A DNA stretch of 64,000 nt, from the NCBI GenBank assembly GCA_002104985.1, contig MCGO01000145.1, positions 1 to 64,000 of the forward strand, written 5' to 3'. This stretch comes from Rhizoclosmatium globosum (taxonomy: Eukaryota > Chytridiomycota > Chytridiomycetes > Chytridiales > Chytriomycetaceae). This document shows, piece after piece, positions 11,301 through 21,636 of the stretch. A program made the position numbers and the translations under genes. The notes under the pieces were generated by a model that had not been told where the DNA came from, did no database searches, and saw only the letters and a program-made list of their open reading frames with translations. Positions within the stretch are counted from its first letter, which is position 1; each line of letters opens with the position of its first letter.

Positions 11301-12059
11301 GTTGTGGTCTTGATTACAAGTCGTCAGTATCAGGTTTGTGTGTATGGATAGAGTCCAACTTTATATTAACGCGGTCTGTTTTAGTTCAACGGCCTTCCTT
11401 CTGCAGACAACATTCAAGTTTACAACGATGCGACATGTTCCTTCAAAATCAATACCGCTACTATTGGAACCGCGAGAGGTGTAGGGTTCAGCTACGTTCT
11501 AGACAGCACGTACAAGAGCGAATGGTTTTCATTAGATTTGAATGCGGCTGGAAGTACATTGACGGTTTCTGTGTATTCTGAGAACAAGGCCATTGCATCC
11601 ATTGCGTTCAGCGTTAGTTTGATATCCGGAAAGCGTGCGGACGGGGATGTTGGGTTTGTGGTTGTGAATGGAGTTGGAGTTGTGAACAAACCTGTTGAGG
11701 CAAGTTCTGTTGCTGCTACAACTATCAAAGAGTCATTGGTTTCGACCTCTGAGACTTTTGTGACATCAAAGGTTACTACCACTGCTACATCAAAGACGGT
11801 CTCAACTGTTGCTACCACTACTAGTGCGCCAGTTCCATCTTCGCTTACGGTCGCGTCCACTGTCATTACGTCTCGAAAGGATGTGATTAACACAACTTCA
11901 ACTATTCCAAAACTCGAGCAAACTTCAAACACTGTTAACTCTGCTGTTTCCCCAGTGTCAACTGTGTCACAAAAGTTGAATATCGTCGCAAGCAAGGCCA
12001 GCACCGTTTTCGCGTCCACTTTCATTATCACAGCTATGGCTATGGTTGCTACGATGTAA
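8321..12059 (+). CDS. Secreted LRR / mucin-like surface protein, copy 2
   Basis: Multi-exon. Exons traced: 8321-8493, 8541-8579, 8635-8781, 8828-9068, 9118-9156, 9204-9350, 9394-9801, then further short LRR exons, a long mucin exon from about 10,137 to 11,334, and the last exon from about 11,384. A signal peptide (MILAIWIRSLIPLFLFPAAL) is followed by LRRs (LTTLDLSNNALTGSL near 9270), a Cys-rich module (NCFDNNDDYNLTRNPACP; CDPCKNPCC), a long Ser/Thr region with a 27-bp minisatellite, the shared C-terminal domain (11,041-11,700) and a weak GPI-like hydrophobic tail. A wall- or membrane-anchored adhesive or recognition protein is inferred. One frame break relative to copy 1 sits in an A6 run (8901-8906); exon phases agree only if that run is A5. 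Confidence 0.72.
10236..10385 (+). repeat. 27-bp coding minisatellite (STVESTAPT units)
   Basis: About five tandem 27-bp units encode STVES/LTAPT-type nonapeptides in the Ser/Thr region of LRR copy 2. Copy 1 lacks the array, so it expanded, or was lost, after duplication. Such arrays are likely O-glycosylated stalks. Confidence 0.8.
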
Positions 12060-12456
12060 CTCGTCTTGTATTCCCTTCCTGTCTCTCCTTCTTTCCATTT
12101 CTTTTTCTCTTGCCATACTATTCGCATCTCTAATGTATTCTTATCTGGAATCTGAGTTTGAAAAATAAACACAAGAGAATTATAGCAGTTCTCAAGCTTT
12201 TTTTGATCTTGATTTGTGTGAATGAGTTTCATTTGTGTCATTCCAAATAATACGAACACTTGAGAGCGATTACGAAGAAGGAAGTGCTGATATTATTGAT
12301 GGCCAAGTCTAAGGTGCGAAGGCTGAGGCGGGCTCTCTTCCTCAACACATCATATGCGTTTATAAAGTTGTTTAATAATGTAGAGCCTTTTATTGCGAGT
12401 GACGATTACAAAATAAGGAGCAAATGACGTTATAAGAAACAGTCGATATGAGAGGA
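12060..12456. other. Intergenic 3' flanks
   Basis: 3' UTRs of LRR copy 2 and of the convergent minus-strand mini-gene, with AATAAA near 12,163. No gene seen. Confidence 0.6.
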
Positions 12457-12612
12457 TCAGAGGTGAATGGCGGCATTCATGAATGGCGAGTTTGTTGAGA
12501 AAACTTGAACTGGCTCAGTGGCTGGTTTGGTTGGAACAGGAGTTGTGGCAGGAGCAACTGGCTTCTGGACCTTTGGGGTAACAGTGATGGTATCGTTTTG
12601 AGCTCCTGGCAT
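12457..12612 (-). CDS. Small proline/threonine-rich protein, copy 2
   Basis: Twin of 5540-5695: MPGAQNDTITVTPKVQKPVA ... MNAAIHL, 51 aa from the MPG start. The frame continues upstream to a 3' splice-like AAAATAG near 12,683, so a first exon may exist. Preservation of the frame in both copies supports coding. Function unknown. Confidence 0.45.
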   Translation of the reverse strand: MPGAQNDTITVTPKVQKPVAPATTPVPTKPATEPVQVFSTNSPFMNAAIHL

Positions 12613-13027
12613 ATTGTTTTTGATGTTGTGGTCAACGATTTGAGACTCCTTTTGTATTCCGGATTTCACATCAGAACCCTATTTTTGAAAGTTCCACGAT
12701 GTTCGCTGTCATTGCACGTGTTTTGATATCAGAGTTCGTTGACTTGCGGAGTTGGCAGATGAGGTTCAAGTTGTTGACATTCAAAGTCTGTTAAATCTCT
12801 GGACCGGATGCGACGGAAGGAAGAACTACGGATGCAGCAACGAATAAGATTCAATAAAAGCTAGGGTTTTCACTATTTTCTCTGTCGTGGCGGAGTGACA
12901 GCCGCCGCTCCCCTTCATCAAATTAGGGTTGTTTCTTGACGATCCACGAATCCTGAAAACACATAAAACCAGACCGTTCCTTCCCTTTCCCCTTCACCAA
13001 AACAACATCCAAACAACCCAAATCCAA

Positions 13028-13249
13028 ATGCCAGGCCACATTGAATCTGCTGCTGCCCACGACATCTTCCTCCAAATGAAGCTTGCCCAAGAGGAAAAGA
13101 AGGCTGCCTCCATCAAATCGAGCAACTCAATCAAGACATCGACTGAATCCATCAAGAGCGTTGCTGCCAGCCAAAAGACAACGGTTGGGGGATCTCCATT
13201 GGTCTTTGAGACTGCGACTCCTCAGTTGTTCCAGAGCAGATTCTTGTAA
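13028..13249 (+). CDS. 73-aa Ser/Lys-rich small protein, copy 2
   Basis: Twin of 6131-6352, same length, with only a few substitutions (for example K to T and E to G in KTKVEGS versus KTTVGGS). A polyadenylation-like AATAAAAG follows. Function unknown. Confidence 0.55.
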   Translation: MPGHIESAAAHDIFLQMKLAQEEKKAASIKSSNSIKTSTESIKSVAASQKTTVGGSPLVFETATPQLFQSRFL

Positions 13250-13386
13250 ACCCAGCGGGTGTTACTCATGCATTGTATTTATCCATTCGGCACTAATATT
13301 GCTGCCATAATAAAAGCATTTTCATAATCTTACTTTTCCTGTGACTATTTCCTTCATTCATTTATCGATTATAAAACCATCTCAGA

Positions 13387-14026
13387 ATGTTCAACTTTGG
13401 AAAGTCACCAGCCACGCAACCTTCTCCATCGCCAGCACCTTCAAATGCAGCCTCAGCCCTTCCCGACCTGTAAACTTCCGCCTGTTTCCCTATTATCAGA
13501 TACCTAACACCCTTTAAACCAGGAAAGCCAAACAACTCTCCGTCCTTGCCTCCACCTTCCCAACAAACTACTCCACCCCAACCGAATCATCCATCCACCT
13601 CACATTCCCAACATTCACTCTCCTCATAAACCTGCCACCCACCTTCCCCCTCACACACCCACTCGTCTCGCTGTCGCCGTACATCCACCTGGATCCAAGC
13701 ACAAGTGGCGGCGTGAATGTCGTGTTGGTGGATGAATCGACAGGCGAGAATTACGTCGTTGTGGAAGAGTTTGAGGCGTGGACGCCGCAAACGAGTTTGG
13801 CGAGGGTTTTGGAGGGCGTTGTGAATCGGATTGGGTGTGTATTGTATTATGTTGGTTTTGATTGGTGGAAGGGAAAGGAGTGGTTTAACGCTATGTTGTG
13901 TTTAGGAATGCTGTGCAGGGTTTGGCGGGGAGTCCTGTGAATGGAGTGCCGCCGGTTATTCCGCCAAAGGTCCAGGCTTATGGGACGAGTCCTACCTCTT
14001 CGGTTTCGCCGCATCAGCAGTATCCC

Positions 14027-14058
<32 letters not shown>

Positions 14059-14701
14059 GCAATATCATGGCCAGGAAATAATGGCGTCGTTGGAATCAAA
14101 GAGGTGAGGAAATCGGAATGTGATAAGAATCTAACTTCTGGAGTGACAGTCTCGAAGAACTCGAAGAAATGATGAACGATCCTGTCGCATTTGAAGAGCA
14201 TTTGTATACCCGTATCCCTCGAGTCAAGGAAGTTGTGGGATTGGTTGAAGAGATTAGCCGAGTGAACGCGGATATTTCTGGTGAGTACTTAGCGTCTTGG
14301 TATTTCAGTTTGCGCGAGGACATTGCATTGAATGTGTTGGAGCAGCCTTCTAACTTGAATTGATAGCAAAAACCTTGTTACTACAACCATCTATTCAACA
14401 GCAGCAACAACAACTCTATAATGCCCAACAAGCATTTGCAAATGCGCGTGCAGAGTTTGACGAGACGTGTGCTGAATACGAATCAACAATGTTGGTTTAT
14501 GCCCCGGATTACCTCCTGTCACGTCTAAGGGCGGCACAACATGAGTCAGAGGAATTGGGTGATGAAGTGAGGAATGAAATGCTGAAGGGAGATATATCTG
14601 TGGATGAATTCATGAAACGGTATCGGGATGTTCGAAAGGTGTATCATTCGCGTGGGTTGAGGGTTGAGAAGGCGGAGAGAGATGTTACTGTATTGATGTG
14701 A
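13387..14701 (+). CDS. VPS37: ESCRT-I subunit VPS37
   Basis: Five exons (13387-13469, 13523-13834, 13906-14103, 14150-14280, 14367-14701) in consistent phase, 352 aa. The N-terminus has MFNFGKSP followed by a UEV-like region (FTLLINLPPTFPLTHPLVSL). A Pro/Ser linker with a CAG/CAA-encoded poly-Gln tract (about 14,026-14,060) precedes the C-terminal Mod_r domain: MMNDPVAFEEHLYTRIPRVK, then a long coiled coil ending FMKRYRDVRKVYHSRGL. VPS37 clamps VPS23/VPS28 in ESCRT-I for sorting ubiquitinated cargo into multivesicular bodies. The poly-Gln tract may vary in length between strains. Confidence 0.88.
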
Positions 14702-14803
14702 TGTGATGTACGTATTAAAACTCTGTATTTTTTGAGCAATGTTGTGATTGCATCATTTGAGTTGGGTAAAGGGCATGATTTCAAAACAACAAAGAAACAA
14801 CAA

Positions 14804-15711
14804 ATGGCCCCTCGAAAGCAAAGCAAGAAGACAACTGCCAAAGCTACCACCACCACCACCACCACCACTGGAGTCGCAGTTCCAGCATGCTACTCGTTCA
14901 ACTGTACCCACGATGAAGGAAGTGCCTGTTACTCGTACGACCACCTTCACGCCCACCTTCAACCAACTACTTCAACTACAACTGCCTCAACACGCACCTC
15001 CTCTAAACCCTCTTCAACTACTACTACTACTAAAGCTACTGAGTCACCCGTATCCTCTCGTCCAAAGAGAGGCCGCGCTGCTTCAAAACAGACAACTGAA
15101 CCAGAAACTGAACATGACGACGATAACAACGAAGGTGATGACAACGACGACGAAGAGCCAAAACAAAAGAAACAAAAACAATCAAAACTCTCAATCGGAG
15201 ACTCAATCCCATCCGACTTTCCCTCCCTCTTCACCCAATCCCACGAACCCTTTTCGCTCTATGAAGCCGCACAAGAGTCCGGCCTCGTTCTCTTTGTTTA
15301 TCCAAAGGCAAACACGCCGGGATGCACGAATCAGGCGTGTGCGTACAGAGACAACTTTGAAAAGTTTGGGGAAAAGGGGTTTAAAGTGTATGGAGTGTCG
15401 GCGGACTCGGAAAAGAGTTTGAGTGGGTGGAAGGCGAAGCAAGGGTTTCAGTATGACTTTGTTTCGGTAAATAACTTGTTTTTTTCCCCCCGTTCAGTTG
15501 TTGTGATATGCTTACGCATTTCTGTTTGTTTCTATAGGACACTAAGAAGCAGATCCTTTCGCTTTTTGGTCTGACAAAGCCAGGGGCTGGGTCAGGAATT
15601 ATTCGATCCCATGTTGTGATTGCGACGGGCGGTAAAGTGGTGCACACAAAGATTCCTACCCCTGCCAAGGAGTCTTGGAGTGACGCGTTGGAAGCCATTG
15701 AGAAGCTTTGA
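14804..15711 (+). CDS. DOT5: Nuclear-type thiol peroxidase (BCP/PrxQ, Dot5-like)
   Basis: Two exons (14804-15466, 15538-15711), 278 aa. A long Lys/Thr/Ser-rich N-terminus contains RPKRGRAASK and KQKKQKQSK nuclear-localisation-like clusters and an acidic patch. The catalytic AhpC/TSA domain follows: LFVYPKANTPGCTNQACAYR carries the peroxidatic Cys (PGC) and a second Cys five residues later, the atypical 2-Cys BCP arrangement. It ends with SHVVIATGGKVVHTKIP. It reduces hydroperoxides using thioredoxin, and yeast Dot5 acts in the nucleus near telomeric chromatin. The start is the first ATG (MAPRKQSKK), about 100 bp after VPS37. Confidence 0.85.
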
Positions 15712-15918
15712 TTTCTACGACATTATTAAGAGCCTAGAGCTGATTGGTAAAGTGGGTGGTTTGTTTTTTAATTTACGTTCAGGTGAATTCTTTCGTCCAG
15801 ACTTGAGATTGATTTATATCGATTTAAAAGAATAATAAATGATGTTCTTTTTTTGATATATCAAATGAAACGTAAAATGGAATACTTCTCCAAGTCACTC
15901 TTGGTTCGAGCTCCAACA

Positions 15919-16600
15919 TTAAACTGGAACAACAACTCGACCAATCTTTGAAGTTTTCTCAGAAGGAGTCCACGGCTTCGACTCAAACGGATTCTTTCTC
16001 TCCACAGGAACAACCTCCGGCCCCTCCCAAACAACACTCGTCACATCCCGATCCACAACCAAAATCGACTCCAACTCAACCCTCTCCCTCGGCAAATACA
16101 ACGTAACATTCGCAACCAAACTCCTCCCCGGAATCCAATCCCACCCTTGATCACACATGTATATCGTTGGATACCTCACCAACACAAACAACGTCCCATT
16201 CACAACTTCAGAATGCACACTGATGCTCTGCCCGCTCCTCCACGCCTGTGCTTCAAAGCAGTTTGAGGACACGGTTGTGAGGACTTGTGGGTACGGAATC
16301 CAGTCTTCAGGGCCGTAGTGGACGTTGTAGTCTGTTTTGATGAGGAGGCCTGTTTCGCCGTGGTAGTGGGGCAGGGAGACGGTGCGGACTACGACTTTTG
16401 TGAAGGGGGCTGCGATTACGTGGGGGAAGACAGGGCTGGTGAGAATTGGGGGGAAGTAGTGGGTGTACGCGGCGAGGGCTGTGGTGGCAGTTAGGGCAAA
16501 GAAGATGCCGAGAATGGCGTGTTTGTGCTTCGAGAGCCAGGATTGCTTGGTTCCGGCCGTGGCAGTAACCGTTTCATGACTGAGGAGGGTGTGCTTTCAT
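15919..16600 (-). CDS. Single-pass membrane protein, unknown
   Basis: A continuous minus-strand frame with one strong membrane segment near its N-terminus (HAILGIFFALTATTALAAY), followed by a soluble region with YHGETGLLIKTDY, GRSLVANVTLYLPRERVELE and a C-terminal KIGRVVVPV. The region after the membrane segment looks like an extracytoplasmic beta-rich domain; I do not recognise the family. The start is unresolved. The ATG at about 16,604 (MDESTPSSVMKRLLP) is out of frame by one base, and an in-frame 3' splice site (CTCCTCAG at about 16,583) suggests an upstream exon that I could not place. The coding end is secure. Confidence 0.55.
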
Positions 16601-16796
16601 CCATTTTTTGATTGAATTTAAATTGAGGGGGGAGTGGTGATTACTTTAAGAGTAAGTCTCGTTCATTCCTTCTATGCAAACATTTCGGATTGATATTCAC
16701 TCTGTAGTGTTTCCGAGGAGGCGTTTTTATATGCACATAAGGTCTCACTTGAATATATTTTATTTGAATCCACTATGTTTTCACAACTTAATAAGG

Positions 16797-16868
16797 GGCC
16801 TTATGGTCTAGTAGTATGATTCTCGCTTTGGGTGCGAGAGGTCCCGGGTTCAATTCCCGGTGAGGCCC
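16797..16868 (+). tRNA. tRNA-Pro (anticodon TGG)
   Basis: 72-nt cloverleaf: acceptor GGCCTTA pairs with TGAGGCC, anticodon arm TCTCGC/GCGAGA with loop containing TGG, T-arm GTTCAATTC. No intron. T-rich Pol III stop follows (CTTTTGCACTTTTTCC). The gene body is identical to 58,460-58,531. Confidence 0.95.
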
Positions 16869-17042
16869 TTTTGCACTTTTTCCTAATGATTTCTACACTT
16901 TTCTGTTATCAGGATGAAGAAATGACGAGAGCGCTATATAAATAGCGGATTGCAGTGACAGGTTTGCAATTTTCATTGATAAACAAACAACTTAAAGTCC
17001 ATACAAACATTACACACTGTTCCAGCATTTACTCCTGATTAT

Positions 17043-18078
17043 TTATTGTACTGGCTTGTCAATGATGGATTCCTTACTTCCTGCAGCCGTTCGCTGAGCG
17101 GATGCACCAGCCTTCACTCCATAATTTCCGTGTACAAACGCAGCTAACCTTGAACGTCTGTACGTCCGAACCCACTCATGCATCTTCAGATCCTTTTCCA
17201 AACCAATCACAACTTCGTCATGCAAGTCCCCGCGTCCATCCCACTTCCACGGGTTTTCCTGTTCCTCCACTTTCCTGACTTCCTGCAACAACCGTTCCCT
17301 ATATGCACGACTCTCTGTGAATTTCACTCGCCCCGTATCGAGCAGAGTTTGCACACGTCCACCGACAGTAACAGCTCTCCAAGCACCCGCAATACGCCAG
17401 GCAAGGTATACAAAGACGACATTAAAGATCGGAAGCATGAACTTAGCGAGGAAGAGAGCAGGTGGAAAGACGAGAACTGTCCAAAGGAACAGCGACTTTT
17501 TGCTTTCGTTCCGTGTTTGGAGGAACTGGTTCAACTGGTGTTTGACAGTCCTCAAATCGACGCCTTGAGGATAAACAAACTCCATCTACACATAAATTCA
17601 GTATTACACCTTCCAGTAAAATGCCGAAACAAACCTGCAAACACCGCAACGGAATCCCTCTAAAAAACCACTCCGCATCAACGCCCCGCCTCGTCCCGAC
17701 CTCATTCCCCTTCTCATAGACCCATTTCCGCAGCTTCGAATTCGGCGAGTCCTTTCCCGAATCGGCATCTGCTTTCACACGCGCACCGAGGCCGTTGTGC
17801 CATTCGGCGGCAACAAGGTCCCACATTTGGAAGCGCCACTTTCTGAATGCGAAACCGGCGATGATCAGCGTTCGTTCGGCTGCGTTTGCGGGCACGGGAA
17901 GGCGTGCGTGCATTGAGAGGGTTCCGTTGAGCGCAGGGAGGATGTATACCTGCGTGAAAAGTGGGTACGTTGGGAGGCTTGCGAAGGGGCGTGGTGGGAA
18001 GGCTGGTGTGGCTGGAGAAGGAGGTGGTGGTGGTGATGTTGGTTTGGCTGTTGAGAACAGCCGGCGGAAGTGGTACAT
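17043..18078 (-). CDS. Mitochondrial K+/H+ exchange-related protein (Mit_KHE1 family)
   Basis: Two exons (17635-18078, 17043-17585) separated by a 49-nt intron, 328 aa. The N-terminus MYHFRRLFSTAKPT is a good mitochondrial presequence. The body has ALNGTLSMHARLPVPAN and FRKWRFQMWDLVAAEWHNGL, then EFVYPQGVDLRTVKHQLNQF, two hydrophobic segments (SLFLWTVLVFPPALFLAKFM; IFNVVFVYLAWRIAGAWRAV) and a basic C-terminal region. This layout matches the family of yeast YDL183C, linked to mitochondrial K+/H+ exchange in the inner membrane. The ATG at 18,078 is preferred because it directly precedes the presequence. Confidence 0.75.
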
Positions 18079-18169
18079 TTGTATGAAGATTAAAAAAAGA
18101 CAATAAATGACAGGATAAATGATGTTATGTTCCACTCAGAAGCCTTTATGAATGATAGAAAGGAAGAGG

Positions 18170-18790
18170 GCTACTTAAACTTCAATCTAAGCTCACAGGA
18201 CAAGCACAGTAAAGACGAGACAACCAAAAGCTCGGATATCGCCTGAGTTGTAGTTGCAGCTCTCACGACCCCATTCACGTTCAAAGAAGGTGTAGAAGTC
18301 TTAAAACAAATGATTTTGTGGAACGTTTTGGACGTCAGTTGCGGTTTGATCAGCCGTTGAATCCACAACTCCAGAGGCAGTCGCTGTTTTCAACACTGTC
18401 GAAAGAATCAAGCTAGTCTGAATTCTTGTTGCCTTTAAAGAAATAGCAGACGTGGCTGACGGCAGGGTACTTTCAATAACTGGTGAATTTATTACACCAA
18501 CTCCGTTCACAATCACGAATCCAACAGCATTATCCGCACGCATTTAGCTGAAAGCGGTTACAGAAAATACGATGGATGCAATAGCCGTGTGCTCGGAGAA
18601 CACAGAAACAGTCAACTTTGTGCCTGAATATCGCAAACCATCCACTGCAATTCATGACGGGCATAAAAATATTCAAAAATTCCGAACTTCTATTTTCTCG
18701 CTTATTAAACTGAATGTGTCCCATTAATCCATTGTGCCGAATGTAAATCCCAAAGAATGAATCACCCAGTCTGCTATAAAGAGCCAAACA
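18170..18790 (-). pseudogene. Broken fragment of the surface-protein C-terminal domain
   Basis: The minus strand reads MRADNAVGFVIVNGVGVINS, matching KRADGDVGFVVVNGVGVVNK in both LRR proteins. Upstream, in another frame, are pieces of VSVFSEHTAIASIVFSV (LRR: VSVYSENKAIASIAFSV). A frameshift or stop separates the pieces near 18,545. Downstream is a Ser/Thr stretch and a hydrophobic tail (ELLVVSSLLCLS) that looks like a decayed GPI signal. No LRR region is present. It is a relic of another member of the surface family. Confidence 0.65.
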
Positions 18791-18854
18791 ATTTCAACAA
18801 CGACTCACAAAAAAAGAATCACCTCACCAAGCGACACTTTTTTACATTGCCGAG

Positions 18855-19954
18855 ATGGATGTAACCAATTCAACCACTCCAATCCCGCCAACTCCGGCTC
18901 CACCCAGCATCTCCAGTCAAGAATACGCAGTACTCGGTCTCATGGTTGGAAACACGCTTGAAGTCGCGATTGGAGGAATAGTTTCGATCATCATATTCCA
19001 CTTCTCTGGAACCACCCCTGGCAAAGGATCCATGAAAATCAACTGGACGTCTCTCCTCATGATCAATTTCAATATTTCCGCGATTATTTACATGGGTTGG
19101 TTTATCGCGGCCTGGTCACTGGATGGATCCAACTGCGTTATTGGGAGTATTTTGGATAATGCAGCGAGTCACTACTTTTACCTGAGTTTTGATATTTTCA
19201 TTCTTTTCAAGACGTGTGTGATTAGTGGGTATAACAAGATTGTTGTGATTCTGGCGGCTATGATTTATTTGAATCGGATGAGTTGGTCGGCACTTGATGT
19301 TATTAAGTCTGGAGGGTCTTGGGATCCTGATGCTCAGTCTTGTAATTACTTTGTACGTACGTAAAATGTCTTTGTCTCTGGTTTTTTAAATTGTCTTGTA
19401 GCAATTTCCATTGTCAGGGTTGGGGTACAATGCTTCTGACATTATCACGGACTTGTTCGCTTCTGTTGTATCGGTTATCTTTACGCTTAAGCATGTCAAG
19501 GCGGGATTTAATAAGATTGGACAGGTTATTATGCAAGAGAACGGTTTGGTGTTCATTTTCAAGATTATAAGGTACTGATCCAGTTAACTTTACAGTTCTA
19601 CGTAGTGGTATCATGTTGGGAGTCAATTGCTTCGAAATGTATGCTTCGTTCAAAGTTACGGATCCGTTCCTCACTTTGATGGCATACATGATTCAAAACT
19701 ACACATGTAACTCTTACTCTTTTTAGCCTTCCCAATCTTGACTGACGATAAATCACTTAGACACTCGCTGCTTGAATCTCGAAATTATGTGGTAAGTATT
19801 GACATATTCTTCGCAGACTTGGTGTATTTAATACTAGGCTTCCCCAACCAGGATTGGAGTTCGCAGACGAAGCAAAGACTGGCAAAAAGCAAGCAGATTC
19901 AAGCAACAGTACTTCCTTTTTCTCAAAGTTTACGAAAGCGTTCACACGTTCTGA
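18855..19954 (+). CDS. Multi-pass membrane protein, tandem copy 1
   Basis: Five exons (18855-19352, 19402-19543, 19596-19706, 19761-19791, 19852-19954). Hydrophobic segments: AVLGLMVGNTLEVAIGGIVS, LLMINFNISAIIYMGWFIAA, YFYLSFDIFILFKTCVI, IVVILAAMIYLNRMSWSAL, DLFASVVSVIFTL and MLGVNCFEMYASF...LTLMAYM, so six to seven membrane spans with a short cytosolic-like tail. Family not recognised; a receptor- or channel-like fold is possible but unproven. Exon structure and sequence parallel copy 2. Near 19,873 two bases are missing relative to copy 2, shifting the last 25 or so residues (RRRSKDWQK versus RRRSAKTGKK). In the original frame the tail would continue as in copy 2 to about 19,976. Confidence 0.7.
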
Positions 19955-20327
19955 ACTGAACACCACTGAAGGATGAAGTGAAAGTGATAAAAGTTTTTTG
20001 GAGCTTATTTTGCATATGTCATAATTTTAAAACGTTAAAGTAAAAATAAATCATTCTATTTCCCCATAAATATCGCCTGAGCACGTCTTTGGGGCATTTC
20101 CTTGAACAATACATTGACAGAATTGTCCCTCATACTCGAAGCAGTAGCATCTTACTCATGAAGTCGTCATCATTTTTTCATCTCCTTTGTTCCATTTATC
20201 CTTTGTGCCGACTGTAAATCTCAAAGAATCACTTCAACTGTCAGAAGTCGAATCGGCACAATCCGAACAAAGACTTCCGAGCTAGAAACTTCCCAACAAA
20301 GACCATTATTTCCATCTTATTTCCAAG
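19955..20327. other. Intergenic between the tandem membrane-protein genes
   Basis: 3' UTR of copy 1 and promoter of copy 2. No gene seen. A short stretch before each copy (TGTGCCGA.TGTAAATC.CAAAGAAT near 18,730-18,760 on the minus strand and 20,200-20,229 on the plus strand) looks related and may be a shared promoter remnant. Confidence 0.4.
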
Positions 20328-21467
20328 ATGAATGTTACTAGCACGACGAACACAACTCTGCCAACAGCACCTGCACCACCCAGTATATCCAACCAACAAT
20401 TCGCCGTTCTCGGACTCATGGTTGGAAACACGCTTGAAGTCGCGATCGGCGGAATCATATCCATCGGGATATTCCACCTCTCCGGAGAGAACCCAGGCAA
20501 AGGATCCATGAAAATCAACTGGACATCCCTCCTCATGGTCAACTTCAATTTCGCCGCTATAATATACATGGCGTGGTTTATTGCGGACTGGTGGCTTGAT
20601 GGATCCAACTGCGTGATTGGAAGTATTTTGGATAACGCAGCGAGTCACTACTTTTATTTGAGTTTTGATTTGTTTATTATTTTCAAGACGTGTGTGATTA
20701 GTGGGTATAATCGGGTTGTGGTTGTAATGGCTGCGGTTATTTATTTGAATCGGATGAGTTGGTCGGCTTTGGATATTGCAAAGTCTGGAGGGTCTTGGGA
20801 TCCTGATGGGCAGCTTTGTAGTTATGTTGTAAGTATATATATAAGCTTTCAAGTTGTAGGTTTTGTTGGATTTACTTAACGAAATTCAATTGTGTGCAGC
20901 AATTCCCTTTGTCTGGGTTGGGGTACAATGCTTCTGACATAATCACGGATTTATTTGCCTCTGTTGTATCAGTCATCTTTACGTTGAAGCATATCAAGTC
21001 TGGATTTAACAAGATTGGACAGGTTATCATGCAAGAGAACGGTTTGACTTTGGTTTGTGTTGACTATCCTTTGAAACTCAATCACACTCCACCAGTTCTT
21101 AGAAGTCTCATCATGCTCGGTGTGAATTGTTTCGAAATGTATGCATCGTTTACAATCACCAGTCCATTCCTCACCCTGGTTGCGTATATGATCCAAAACT
21201 ACACATGTGAGGAGATCACCAATCATAGATTCCAAAACTCATATTTTAATATTCAGATACGCGTTGTTTGAATCTTGAAATCATGTGGTGAGTATTTGCC
21301 TGACTTGTCGACGGTATTTATAAAACTTTGATTCAAACAGGATTGGAGTTCGCCGTCGCAGTGCAAAGACGGGTAAAAAGCAAGCTGGTTCTAGTAACAG
21401 CACATCCTTCTTTTCCAAGGTTGTCAAGGCATTCTCTCGCTCTGAAATGAGTCACGTCGAGGCATAA
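20328..21467 (+). CDS. Multi-pass membrane protein, tandem copy 2
   Basis: Five exons (20328-20828, 20900-21041, 21096-21206, 21257-21287, 21341-21467) with all phases agreeing, 303 aa. The topology matches copy 1: an extracellular-like N-terminus with NVTSTTNTTLP glycosylation-type sequons, then spans around residues 25-50, 70-90, 105-125, 130-150, 185-205 and 235-265. A Ser/Lys-rich tail follows (RRRSAKTGKKQAGSSNST). Highly conserved between copies are GKGSMKINWTSLLM, CVIGSILDNAASHYFYLSFD and SALD(V/I)xKSGGSWDPD. Function unknown. Tandem duplication with preserved introns implies unequal crossing-over. Confidence 0.8.
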
Positions 21468-21636
21468 TTTGATTCGTTAATGTCCTTTCTTTTACGCGTT
21501 TTCCCATACATTTCCATACTTTATTATGCCATGGAGTCTTAAATACATCATTTACTCCATCTGATTAATGATGTATTTGTTCCATTGATTTCTGTCCGAA
21601 ATTGACTAACAGCATCCAACCCGAAAACAACAAACG

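Larger units (their letters stand above)
11041..13325. repeat. Segmental duplication, copy 2 (pairs with 4,141-6,430)
   Basis: Nearly identical to 4,141-6,430 across the shared C-terminal domain, 3' flank, both mini-genes and their common promoter. Small differences include one G in the run at 11,283-11,286 and the 5' end of the minus-strand mini-gene. Confidence 0.8.

Noticed and set aside
18530..18787. Minus-strand 85-aa open frame as a separate gene
   Set aside because: It is an out-of-frame reading of the decayed surface C-terminal domain.
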